A stretch of 64,000 nt of DNA, taken from the NCBI GenBank assembly GCA_040216635.1, contig JAVJOU010000029.1, positions 124,001 to 188,000 on the forward strand, in the 5' to 3' direction. A model generated the notes under the pieces. It had not been told where the DNA came from. It saw only the letters and a program-made list of their open reading frames with translations, and made no database searches. The DNA comes from UBA1479 sp040216635. GTDB taxonomy: Bacteria; Pseudomonadota; Alphaproteobacteria; Rhodospirillales; Casp-alpha2. This document shows positions 34,159-42,173 of this stretch, piece after piece. The position numbers and the translations under genes are program-made. The stretch's first letter is position 1. Each line of letters begins with the position of its first letter.

Positions 34159-34500
34159 TCAAATGTGGAATGACTCGCCGCAGCCGCACCGCCCCTTTTC
34201 GTTCGGGTTCTGGAAGACAAAGCCCGATTCAAGCTTGTCCTCCACGAAGTCCATCTCGGTTCCAATGATGAACATGGTCGCCTTCGGGTCGATATAAATC
34301 CGCACCCCCTTGTCCTCGACGATTTCATCGAACTCGTTCTTATCGTCCGCGAACTCAAGGGTATAGGACATGCCCGAGCAGCCCTTCGTCCGGATGCCGA
34401 CGCGCACGCCGGCCGACGGTTTTCCTCGGCTGGCCAGCAGCGCTTTTACGCGCTCGGCGGCCTGGTCCGTGATGGTCATCATTTGCGGTCGTTCAGTCAT
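34159..34500 (-). CDS. iscA: A-type Fe-S carrier protein IscA
   Basis: A 113-residue HesB/IscA family protein. The three conserved cysteines are present: one in TKGCSGMSYTL and two in the C-terminal CGCGESFHI. The core KLESGFVFQNPN-like block (EDKLESGFVFQNPNEKG) is typical. A-type carriers pass clusters to target proteins. The gene sits between iscU and hscB as expected. Confidence 0.95.
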   Translation of the reverse strand: MTERPQMMTITDQAAERVKALLASRGKPSAGVRVGIRTKGCSGMSYTLEFADDKNEFDEIVEDKGVRIYIDPKATMFIIGTEMDFVEDKLESGFVFQNPNEKGRCGCGESFHI

Positions 34501-34584
34501 GGTCGCCTGCTTGCTTGTTCGGCGTCATCCTTAGCCCTGCCGACGCGGGGGAGGCAAGCTCCCCCGTGTCCTTTAGGGGCCGGA

Positions 34585-34968
34585 TTAGGCGCCTTTCTTG
34601 GTCTTGTAATCCGAGATCGCGGCCTTGATGGCGTCTTCCGCCAGGACCGAGCAGTGAATCTTCACCGGCGGCAAGGCCAATTCCTCGGCGATCTGGGTGT
34701 TCTTGATCGAACCGGCTTCGTCGACGGTCTTGCCCTTGACCCATTCGGTAATGAGCGAGCTGGACGCGATGGCCGAACCGCAGCCGAAGGTCTTGAACTT
34801 GGCGTCTTCGATGATGCCCTCTTCCGAAACCTTGATCTGCAGCTTCATCACGTCACCGCAGGCAGGTGCGCCCACCAAGCCGGTGCCGACGCTGGTGTCG
34901 TTCTTGTCCAGCGTGCCGACGTTGCGCGGCTTTTCGTAATGGTCGATGACTTTGTCGCTATAGGCCAT
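34585..34968 (-). CDS. iscU: Fe-S cluster scaffold IscU
   Basis: A 127-residue scaffold on which clusters are built. The three ligand cysteines are C37 (GAPACGDVMKL), C63 (FKTFGCGSAIASS) and C106. The HscA recognition motif LPPVK directly precedes C106 (ALPPVKIHC). The length matches E. coli IscU. It is located 60 bp after iscS. Confidence 0.97.
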   Translation of the reverse strand: MAYSDKVIDHYEKPRNVGTLDKNDTSVGTGLVGAPACGDVMKLQIKVSEEGIIEDAKFKTFGCGSAIASSSLITEWVKGKTVDEAGSIKNTQIAEELALPPVKIHCSVLAEDAIKAAISDYKTKKGA

Positions 34969-35028
34969 TTTACTCTCCTGTTCCTAAGAACTTATTGTAT
35001 TCGTTTATTGTGGTCGTTTGTGGGCAGA

Positions 35029-36294
35029 TCAATGTTCCGCCCATTCGATCGAGGAGATATCGATCCCCTCGTTGTGCATTTCCCAAAGCGGGCTCATTTC
35101 GCGAAGACGCTCGACTTCCGTGATGATGCATTCCACGGCCTCGTCGACCTCTTCTTCGGTCGTAAACCGTCCGAAACCGATGCGCAGCGAGGTATGGGCC
35201 ATTTCAACCTCAACCCCCAGGGCGCGCAGCACGTAGCTGGGCTCCAACGAGGCCGAGGTGCAGGCCGATCCCGACGATACCGCCAGGTCCTTGATGCCCA
35301 TCATCAGGCCTTCGCCTTCGACGAAAGCGAAGGAGATATTCAGGTTGCCGGGGATGCGCTGATCCATGTCGCCGTTCAAATAAACCTCGGGCAGGCGGCC
35401 GACGATGCTTTGATACATGCGGTCGCGCAAACGGCGCAGGCGTTCGTTCTCGGCCCCCATTTCCTTTTCCGCGATGGCGCAGGCTTCGCCCAGGCCGACA
35501 CAGAGCGGTGTCGGCAGCGTGCCGGACCGCATGCCGCGTTCCTGGCCGCCACCGTTGATCATCGGCACCAGACGGACGCGCGGGCGGCGGCGCACATACA
35601 GCGCCCCGATGCCCATGGGACCGTAAATTTTATGGCCCGAAATCGACATCAGGTCGATGTTCATGTCTTCGACGTCGAGCGGAATTTTGCCCACCGCCTG
35701 GGCGCAATCGGTGTGGAAGAACGCTCCTTTTTCGCGGCAGATGGCGCCGATTTCCTTCAACGGCTGGATCACGCCGATTTCGTTGTTCACGCCCATGACG
35801 GAAACGATCGAGGTGTTTTCCGTCACCGTGGCGCGCAGTTCGTCCAGGTCGATCAGGCCGTTTTCCTTGACCGGCAGATAGGTGACTTCGAAGCCTTCCT
35901 GTTCCAGGTGGCGGCAGCTGTCGAGCACGCATTTATGTTCGGTCACCACGGTCACGATGTGGTTCTTGCGGTCCTTATAGAACTGCGCCACGCCCTTAAT
36001 CGCCAGGTTGTTGGATTCCGTCGCCCCCGAAGTGAAGATCACTTCCTTGGGATTGGCGTTGATGATCGAGGCGACCTGCTCACGGGCGATCTCGACCGCG
36101 TCTTCCGCTTCCCAGCCGTAGAAATGGCTGCGCGAATGGGGATTGCCGTACTGTTCAGAGAAGAACGGCAGCATTTTCTCCACCACCCGGGGATCCGTCG
36201 GCGTGGTCGCCTGATAATCAAGATAGATCGGCGCCTTCCGGTTTTGGATGGTGTGCGGGAGATTGTTCTTTTCTTTTCCGGTCATGGCACTCAT
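35029..36294 (-). CDS. iscS: Cysteine desulfurase IscS
   Basis: A 421-residue PLP enzyme that takes sulfur from cysteine for Fe-S clusters, tRNA thiolation and other uses. The PLP lysine is in SISGHKIYGPMG, and the persulfide cysteine is in SSGSACTSASLEP. The start of the conserved core is PIYLDYQATTPTDPRV. I chose the ATG 10 nt after GAAGGAA; a TTG three codons earlier is possible. The C-terminal IscU-docking tail (IDISSIEWAEH) is present. It follows a second, NifS-like desulfurase. Confidence 0.97.
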   Translation of the reverse strand: MSAMTGKEKNNLPHTIQNRKAPIYLDYQATTPTDPRVVEKMLPFFSEQYGNPHSRSHFYGWEAEDAVEIAREQVASIINANPKEVIFTSGATESNNLAIKGVAQFYKDRKNHIVTVVTEHKCVLDSCRHLEQEGFEVTYLPVKENGLIDLDELRATVTENTSIVSVMGVNNEIGVIQPLKEIGAICREKGAFFHTDCAQAVGKIPLDVEDMNIDLMSISGHKIYGPMGIGALYVRRRPRVRLVPMINGGGQERGMRSGTLPTPLCVGLGEACAIAEKEMGAENERLRRLRDRMYQSIVGRLPEVYLNGDMDQRIPGNLNISFAFVEGEGLMMGIKDLAVSSGSACTSASLEPSYVLRALGVEVEMAHTSLRIGFGRFTTEEEVDEAVECIITEVERLREMSPLWEMHNEGIDISSIEWAEH

Positions 36295-36335
36295 TGCCGT
36301 CAATTCCTTCTAGGTTATTCGTGTTACTGCGCGTG

Positions 36336-37475
36336 TCACGCCGCCAAGCTGCCCCGCCCGACGCGGGCATTAAGGGCCTTCCAGGCGGCGGTGAATGTTT
36401 CGATGTCGTGTTCCGTCGTGGTCCATCCCAGGCTGACCCGAATGGCCGATTTGATGTCGTCTTCGTCAGCACCCATGGCGGCCAGCACATGGCTGGGCGC
36501 CACCTTGCCGGACGAACAGGCGGACCCGGCACTGACCGCAATGCCGTCCAGATCAAACGCCATGACCTGCGTTTCCGACGATACACCGGGCATGGTCAGG
36601 CAGCTTGTGGTCGCCAGACGTTCGCGTGATTTCGCGAAGACTTTTGCAGCGGGCTGGGCTTTCGTGATTTCGTCTTCCATGCGGTCGCGCAGCCGGGCCA
36701 GGCCCTGCAGATGCGCGATATCGGCCTTGGCCGCCGCCGCCGCACTACCGAAACCGGCAATGCCGGGGATGTTTTCCGTCCCGCCCCGGCGGGACCGTTC
36801 CTGTCCGCCGCCACGCACCGCCGCCGTGGCCTGATGGCCCGGCGCGATGATCAAGGCGCCGGAGCCTTGCGGGCCGCCGATCTTATGGGCCGAAACCGAC
36901 ATCATGTGCACGCCCAGGGACGGAAAATCGATGTCCAGCTTGCCGGCGGCCTGGACCGCGTCGCAATGCACGACGGCATCGTATTCGGCGGCCAGTTCGG
37001 CGACCTCGGCAATCGGCTGGATCACACCGGTCTCGTTGTTGGCCAGCATCACGGAGACCAAGGCGCGGCCACCTTCGGCTTTCATCAGGGCGTCCTTCAG
37101 CCTGCCCGCCAAAGCCGCCAAATCGATCACGCCGTCCTGATCGACGGGGATTTGCGTGATGTTATCCGCCCCTTCCAGCACGGAAACATGCTCAACCGCC
37201 GAGGCAAACACCGGACCTTCGGCCGCCCCCCGGGGGGCATTGGCCAGGGCCAGATTGTTGGCTTCGGTTCCGCCCGAAGTGAAAATCACATCCTCGGCCC
37301 GCGCCCCCACCAATGCGGCGACCTGTTCGCGGGCATCCTCGACCACCATACGCGCCCGGCGGCCGGCAGCATGCACCGACGACGGATTACCCGCCCGGGA
37401 CAGCGCCGCAACCGCAGCCTCGGCCGCAATGGGCCGGACCGGGGTGGTCGCATTATGATCAAGATAGATGCTCAT
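36336..37475 (-). CDS. Second cysteine desulfurase (NifS-like)
   Basis: A 379-residue PLP enzyme of the same family as IscS but clearly divergent. The core starts MSIYLDHNATTPV, the PLP lysine is in VSAHKIGGPQG and the sulfur-accepting cysteine is in SAGSACSSGKVAPSH. It is shorter than IscS and lacks the long C-terminal tail that contacts IscU. It lies between iscR and iscS. The start at MSIYLD is chosen; a longer frame would overlap iscR. It may feed a different acceptor, such as thiolation or MnmA-type pathways, under the same control. Confidence 0.92.
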   Translation of the reverse strand: MSIYLDHNATTPVRPIAAEAAVAALSRAGNPSSVHAAGRRARMVVEDAREQVAALVGARAEDVIFTSGGTEANNLALANAPRGAAEGPVFASAVEHVSVLEGADNITQIPVDQDGVIDLAALAGRLKDALMKAEGGRALVSVMLANNETGVIQPIAEVAELAAEYDAVVHCDAVQAAGKLDIDFPSLGVHMMSVSAHKIGGPQGSGALIIAPGHQATAAVRGGGQERSRRGGTENIPGIAGFGSAAAAAKADIAHLQGLARLRDRMEDEITKAQPAAKVFAKSRERLATTSCLTMPGVSSETQVMAFDLDGIAVSAGSACSSGKVAPSHVLAAMGADEDDIKSAIRVSLGWTTTEHDIETFTAAWKALNARVGRGSLAA

Positions 37476-37503
37476 CGGTGTTTCGAACTTGCCTCGTTTA
37501 TTC

Positions 37504-37986
37504 CTATTGGGCCGCGACGGTCGCGGCGGCATTGCGGTCCTGTTCCTGCTGGTAAAGGCGGCCGGAAGTGCCCAGCACCTTTTTCTCGACCACGTCTTCC
37601 AGGGACACGGACGACAGGTACAGATAAATCTGGTTGCCCAATTCTTCCCACAAATCGTGGGTCAGGCAGCGCGCCCGGTCCGACTGGCAGCCCTGGGGCG
37701 AGCCCGGGGTGCAGCGCGTGGTCTTGATCGGCTCGTCCACGGCCATGATGATGTCGGCAACGCGGGTATCGGCAGCCCCATGGGCCAGCAGATATCCGCC
37801 GCCCGGGCCGCGCACGCTTTTCACCAAGCCCGCCTTGCGCAGTTTGCCGAACAGCTGTTCCAGATAGGACAGGGAAATGTCCTGCCGGTCTGCCACGTCG
37901 GCCAGAGCCACGGGTTTGCTTGAGGCATTGCCCGCAAGATCAACCATGGCCATCACGGCGTATCGGCCTTTGGTACTAAGTTTCAC
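37504..37986 (-). CDS. iscR: Fe-S cluster-sensing repressor IscR
   Basis: A 160-residue Rrf2-family regulator. The N-terminal winged helix starts MKLSTKGRYAVMAMVDLA. The cluster-binding cysteines are C92, C100 and C107, with H110 the likely fourth ligand (E. coli uses C92, C98, C104 and H107). The spacing is 2-3 residues looser than in E. coli. A GTG start has a GAAGGAG site. It is the second gene of the operon, behind cysE, and a site matching the E. coli type 1 IscR consensus lies in front of cysE. Confidence 0.93.
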   Translation of the reverse strand: MKLSTKGRYAVMAMVDLAGNASSKPVALADVADRQDISLSYLEQLFGKLRKAGLVKSVRGPGGGYLLAHGAADTRVADIIMAVDEPIKTTRCTPGSPQGCQSDRARCLTHDLWEELGNQIYLYLSSVSLEDVVEKKVLGTSGRLYQQEQDRNAAATVAAQ

Positions 37987-38050
37987 GTCTCATCTCCTTC
38001 ACAGGTCGTCCGCGCACCTGTTTCAAGCCGCGGTTCATTCACATTCCCCG

Positions 38051-38812
38051 CTATTTGTCCCCGGCGGCGGCCTTGGGCCGCGCATCCGCGCCGGCATCGT
38101 CGTCTTTCAACACCTCAATACCGGCGGATTTTTCTTGTTCCAATTCGGCGACCCGGTCGATCAGCACATTCAGCTGCGAACGCAGATTCTCGATCGTCTG
38201 CATGACCGGGTCCTGGCCGTCGGTCGGCGTACCGTAAGCCTGGAACGCCTTGGCCCGCTTTTTGTCCTTGGGCAGGACCACCTGGGCCGGGTTGCCCACG
38301 GCCGTCACGCCGGCCGGTATATCCCTGGTGACGACTGCATTGGCGCCGACGCGGGCTTCCTTGCCCACGGTGATCGGGCCCAGGATGGCCGCACCGCAAC
38401 CGATAATGACCCCGTCCCCGACGGACGGATGGCGTTTCTGACCGCGCTGGCTGTCCGAGTCAACAGAAGGCGCCACACCGCCCAAGGTCACCTGATGATA
38501 AATCGTCACATCGTCGCCGATGACCGCCGTTTCGCCGATCACCACGCCGCCGCCGTGGTCGATGACCAGGCGTTTGCCGATTTCCGCCCCCGGATGGATT
38601 TCGATCAACGTCACCCAGCGCGCGAAATTGGAGGCCAGACGCGCGATAAAAAACAGATCATGGGTCCAAAACCAGTGGGCGATGCGGTGCCAGACGACCG
38701 CGTGAAACCCCGGATAGGTGAAAATGATCGCCAACGGCCCCTTGGCTGCGGGGTCGCGTTCTTGAAAGGCACGGATATCTTCTTGAATATTCTTGAAAAT
38801 CATCGGCTTCAC
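38051..38812 (-). CDS. cysE: Serine O-acetyltransferase CysE
   Basis: A 253-residue enzyme that acetylates serine, the first step of cysteine synthesis. Left-handed beta-helix hexapeptide repeats cover about residues 85-190, with the family blocks IHPGAEIGKRLVIDHGGGVVIGETA and GNPAQVV. The C-terminal 60 residues are charged and coiled-coil-like. It heads the ISC operon, so cysteine supply and desulfuration are made together, probably under IscR. Confidence 0.93.
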   Translation of the reverse strand: MKPMIFKNIQEDIRAFQERDPAAKGPLAIIFTYPGFHAVVWHRIAHWFWTHDLFFIARLASNFARWVTLIEIHPGAEIGKRLVIDHGGGVVIGETAVIGDDVTIYHQVTLGGVAPSVDSDSQRGQKRHPSVGDGVIIGCGAAILGPITVGKEARVGANAVVTRDIPAGVTAVGNPAQVVLPKDKKRAKAFQAYGTPTDGQDPVMQTIENLRSQLNVLIDRVAELEQEKSAGIEVLKDDDAGADARPKAAAGDK

Positions 38813-38881
38813 ACTATGTTATCGGGGCTTTCCGCAAGGCGCGTGCACGCGCCCCTGGACGGCCCAGGCGTCGGTACCCGG

Positions 38882-38914
38882 AATATAAGATGCCCGACTA
38901 ATCCTATCAAGTAT
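38882..38914 (-). promoter_or_regulatory. Sigma-70 promoter with IscR type 1-like operator (cysE-isc operon)
   Basis: On the minus strand TTGATA (38910-38905), an exact 17-nt spacer and TATATT (38887-38882) form a good promoter, about 70 bp before cysE. The 25 bp at 38890-38914 match the E. coli type 1 IscR consensus (ATASYYGACTRWWWYAGTCRRSTAT) at 21 positions on either strand and overlap the -35 and spacer. That is just where holo-IscR represses iscR in E. coli. The alphaproteobacterial consensus may differ in detail. Confidence 0.7.
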
Positions 38915-39017
38915 TTCCAGGTAATCGGCGGTTTAAATAAGGCCGCGTGAATATTAAGTCAGACTCACAAGCTCGGACATTAACCGATTGAACCCGCCTC
39001 GAGGACGCTAAACTCTC

Positions 39018-39668
39018 ATGCCAGAAGTCATTTTCAACGGGCCCGAAGGTCGTATCGAAGGTCGATATCACCACGCCACGGACCCGAATTCCCCCGTCGC
39101 CCTGCTGCTTCATCCCCATCCGGAATACGGTGGAACCATGAACAACCGGGTCGTCTACGCCATGTATCAGTCGTTCGTGAAACGCGGATTCTCTACCCTG
39201 CGCTTCAATTTCCGTGGTGTCGGCCGCTCCCAGGGTAAATTCGACAACGGCCAGGGTGAACTGAGCGACGCCGCCACGGCGCTCGACTGGATGCAGGGCC
39301 ATAACCCCAATGCTTCGACCTGCTGGATCGCCGGATTCTCCTTCGGCGCCTGGGTTGCCATGCAGTTGATGATGCGCCGGCCGGAAATTTCAGGCTTCAT
39401 TTCGGCCGCCCCGCCGGCTTCGATCTACGATTTCTCGTTCCTGGCCCCCTGCCCGGCATCGGGTTTGCTGGTCCACGGCAAGACCGACGATGTCGTGCCC
39501 GTGGGCTCCGTCGACAAGCTGGTGGAAAAGCTTTCCGCCCAGAAGAACATCGAGATCGATTACCGCACCATCGACAAATGCGATCACTACTTCTCGGACC
39601 ATCTGGAAAAGCTGATCGGCCATGTCGAGGGCTATCTCGACAAGCGCCTGGTCGAAAAGGCCGCTTAA
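39018..39668 (+). CDS. Alpha/beta-hydrolase (dienelactone-hydrolase-like small group)
   Basis: A 216-residue cytosolic hydrolase-fold protein of the widespread YPFPS/CPSG-type family. Motifs are LLLHPHPEYGGTMNNRVVY near residues 30-48, the nucleophile elbow GFSFGAWVA with the Ser, DDVVPV with the acid and CDHYFSDHLEK with the His. Function in this family is generally unproven. It is divergent from the cysE-isc operon and shares its 205-bp upstream region, which holds the IscR-type site. Confidence 0.8.
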   Translation: MPEVIFNGPEGRIEGRYHHATDPNSPVALLLHPHPEYGGTMNNRVVYAMYQSFVKRGFSTLRFNFRGVGRSQGKFDNGQGELSDAATALDWMQGHNPNASTCWIAGFSFGAWVAMQLMMRRPEISGFISAAPPASIYDFSFLAPCPASGLLVHGKTDDVVPVGSVDKLVEKLSAQKNIEIDYRTIDKCDHYFSDHLEKLIGHVEGYLDKRLVEKAA

Positions 39669-39683
39669 GGCCCTTCCAGGCTT

Positions 39684-40793
39684 TTACGCACCGGCACACG
39701 GGTATAGGCGACCGCCCGACAGCGGCTCGCCAACCCCTGTGGTGCCCGGATAGGTCAGCGCCAAGCCTTTGAGCGAGCGCACCGCCAGGAAAGCGAATGC
39801 CTGGGCTTCCAGGGCATCGCCGTTCCAACCCGCATCCTCGACAGCCTGAACTTCGGCCCCCAGGGCACGCCGCAAACCCTGCATGATGGTCAGGTTGTGC
39901 CGCCCCCCACCGGTCACCAGCCAACGTGCCGCCGGGGCGGGGAAAAACTGGGCTGCGCGGGCAACGGAGGCAACGGTAAACGCCACCAACGTGGCCGCAC
40001 CCGCCGCCGCCGAAAGCCCCGCCACCGGCCCCAGGCCGAAATCGTCGCGGTCCAGGGATTTGGGCGGAAGTTTGTCAAAAAAATCGTTCTTTAACAGGCG
40101 GCTAAGGACAGCTTCATCGACCGTTCCCGTGGCTGCCAAGGCGCCGTCTAAATCCATCATCGCCCCGGTTTTTTCTGCCATCCAGTCATCCAACAAGGCA
40201 TTGCCCGGGCCCGTATCGAAGGCCAGCAACGCCCCGCCGTTGCCGTTTTCAGGGGGGCCGATCCAGGTAACGTTTCCGACCCCGCCCAGGTTGAGCACCG
40301 CCAACGGTTTTTCCAGCCCCTCGGCCAGGGCACGGTGATAGACCGGGGCCAGGGGCGCACCCTCGCCGCCCGCCGCGACATCGTTGAGCCGCAGGTCGCC
40401 GACCACGTCGATTCCCGTTTCACGCGCCAAAAGGCCCGCATCCCCGATCTGCCGCGTCACCCCGACATCCGGGCGATGAAGGACCGTATGCCCATGAAAG
40501 CCGATCACATCGATGTCGTCCGGCTGTTTTCCCGCATCGCCCAATAATGTTCGAACCGCATCGCGATGGCGCTCCGTCAGGCGCCGAACAAGGTCGTTGG
40601 CCGGGGGGCGAAGCAGCGGATCATGACCCAAGGCCGCGCGCAGGTCCGCGCGGAAACCGGCATCGTAAGGGTGGGTTAAAAACGGCCCGGACCAGGATAC
40701 GGTTTCGCCATCCGTTTCGATCAGGGCCGCATCGATGCCGTCCATGGAGGTACCGCTCATCAGGCCGACGGCAAGAAATGTCTGTTCGGGCAT
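39684..40793 (-). CDS. anmK: Anhydro-N-acetylmuramic acid kinase
   Basis: A 369-residue kinase for recycling of cell-wall anhydroMurNAc. The family start GLMSGTSMDGIDAALIET (residues 11-28) is unmistakable. Further blocks are GFHGHTVLHRPD, LNLGGVGNVTWIGP, DTGPGNALLDDWM and LVTGGGRHNLTIM. It is divergent from tyrS, a neighbourhood seen in other proteobacteria. Confidence 0.95.
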   Translation of the reverse strand: MPEQTFLAVGLMSGTSMDGIDAALIETDGETVSWSGPFLTHPYDAGFRADLRAALGHDPLLRPPANDLVRRLTERHRDAVRTLLGDAGKQPDDIDVIGFHGHTVLHRPDVGVTRQIGDAGLLARETGIDVVGDLRLNDVAAGGEGAPLAPVYHRALAEGLEKPLAVLNLGGVGNVTWIGPPENGNGGALLAFDTGPGNALLDDWMAEKTGAMMDLDGALAATGTVDEAVLSRLLKNDFFDKLPPKSLDRDDFGLGPVAGLSAAAGAATLVAFTVASVARAAQFFPAPAARWLVTGGGRHNLTIMQGLRRALGAEVQAVEDAGWNGDALEAQAFAFLAVRSLKGLALTYPGTTGVGEPLSGGRLYPCAGA

Positions 40794-40914
40794 GGCTCCC
40801 CCCAGGGATTGATCGCCCCGATTGTGTCCGCCCGCCTACAGGCCTGCAAGACCGGAATGTCCCAAACACGCCATGGACCATTGCCCAAGCCGCCGCAGCG
40901 CGGTAAAAGCCGCC

Positions 40915-42165
40915 ATGACCACCGTTAAATCCCAGTTTCTGAACGACGCCCAGGCGCGCGGCTTTATCCATCAATGCACCGATATGGATGCATTGGACGC
41001 GCTTGCGTCTGAAAAAACCCTTACCGCCTACATCGGATTCGATTGCACGGCGCCGTCCCTGCATGCCGGTCACATGATGTCGATCATGACCCTGCGGCTG
41101 CTGCAGAAATCCGGGCACAAGCCGATCGTTCTGATGGGCGGCGGCACCACCAAGGTCGGCGATCCGTCCGGCAAGGACGAAATGCGCAAGGCCCTGACCG
41201 ATGCCGATATCGCCGCCAACATGGCCGGCATCAAACAGGTGTTCGCCAAGTTCCTGACGTTCGGTGACGGGCCCACGGACGCGGTCATGGTCAACAACGC
41301 AGACTGGCTGGACAAGCTCAACTACATCGAGTTCCTGCGCGACATCGGCCGGCATTTTTCCATCAACCGCATGATGACCTTTGATTCGGTCAAGCTGCGC
41401 CTGGACCGGGAACAGCCGCTGACCTTCCTGGAATTCAATTACATGATTCTCCAGGCCTATGATTTCCTGGAACTGTCCCGCCGCAACGATTGTGTGCTGC
41501 AAATGGGCGGGTCGGACCAATGGGGCAACATCGTCAACGGCGTCGAACTGGGACGCCGCATCGACAACCGCCCGCTTTACGGCCTGACCACACCGCTTTT
41601 GACCACGTCGTCCGGCGCCAAGATGGGCAAGACCGCCGCAGGGGCCGTGTGGCTGAACGAAGACATGCTCAGCCCCTATGACTACTGGCAGTACTGGCGC
41701 AACACGGAAGACGCCGACGTGGGCAAGTTCCTGCGCCTGTTCACGGATATGCCGCTGGACGAAGTTGCCCGCCTGGAAGCCCTTGAAGGGGCAGAATTGA
41801 ACGAAGCCAAGAAGATCCTGGCGACCGAGGTCACGCGCCTTTGCCATGGATCGGAGGCAGCGGAAAGTGCCGCCGAAACGGCGCGCAAGACATTCGAGCA
41901 AGGTACCCTTGGCGATGACCTGCCGACCATCGACGTGCCCTCCGCACGCCTGGAGGAAGGCGTTCCTGCTTATGAATTGTTCCGCGAAGCCGGGCTGGCG
42001 ACGTCAAACGGCGAAGCCCGTCGCCTGATCAAGGGCGGCGGAGGGCGTCTTAACGACGAGAAAATCACCGATGAATCCGCATCCATCGGCACGGGCGATC
42101 TGAAAGACGGCGTCATCAAACTTTCCGCCGGAAAAAAACGCCACGCCCTGGTTCGGCCTGTTTAA
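40915..42165 (+). CDS. tyrS: Tyrosyl-tRNA synthetase
   Basis: A 416-residue class I aminoacyl-tRNA synthetase. The HIGH motif appears as LHAGH after YIGFDCTAPS. The tyrosine pocket block is QMGGSDQWGNIVNG, and the KMSKS loop reads KMGKT. The C-terminal S4-like RNA-binding domain (about residues 350-416) is complete. I start at MTTVKSQFL; 31 further upstream codons have no family match. Confidence 0.95.
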   Translation: MTTVKSQFLNDAQARGFIHQCTDMDALDALASEKTLTAYIGFDCTAPSLHAGHMMSIMTLRLLQKSGHKPIVLMGGGTTKVGDPSGKDEMRKALTDADIAANMAGIKQVFAKFLTFGDGPTDAVMVNNADWLDKLNYIEFLRDIGRHFSINRMMTFDSVKLRLDREQPLTFLEFNYMILQAYDFLELSRRNDCVLQMGGSDQWGNIVNGVELGRRIDNRPLYGLTTPLLTTSSGAKMGKTAAGAVWLNEDMLSPYDYWQYWRNTEDADVGKFLRLFTDMPLDEVARLEALEGAELNEAKKILATEVTRLCHGSEAAESAAETARKTFEQGTLGDDLPTIDVPSARLEEGVPAYELFREAGLATSNGEARRLIKGGGGRLNDEKITDESASIGTGDLKDGVIKLSAGKKRHALVRPV

Positions 42166-42173
42166 GCGACGCG

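Noticed and set aside
34483..36834. A 783-codon plus-strand frame opposite iscU and iscS.
   Set aside because: It is a shadow of well-conserved isc genes, with composition rich in His, Arg and Asp and no family match.
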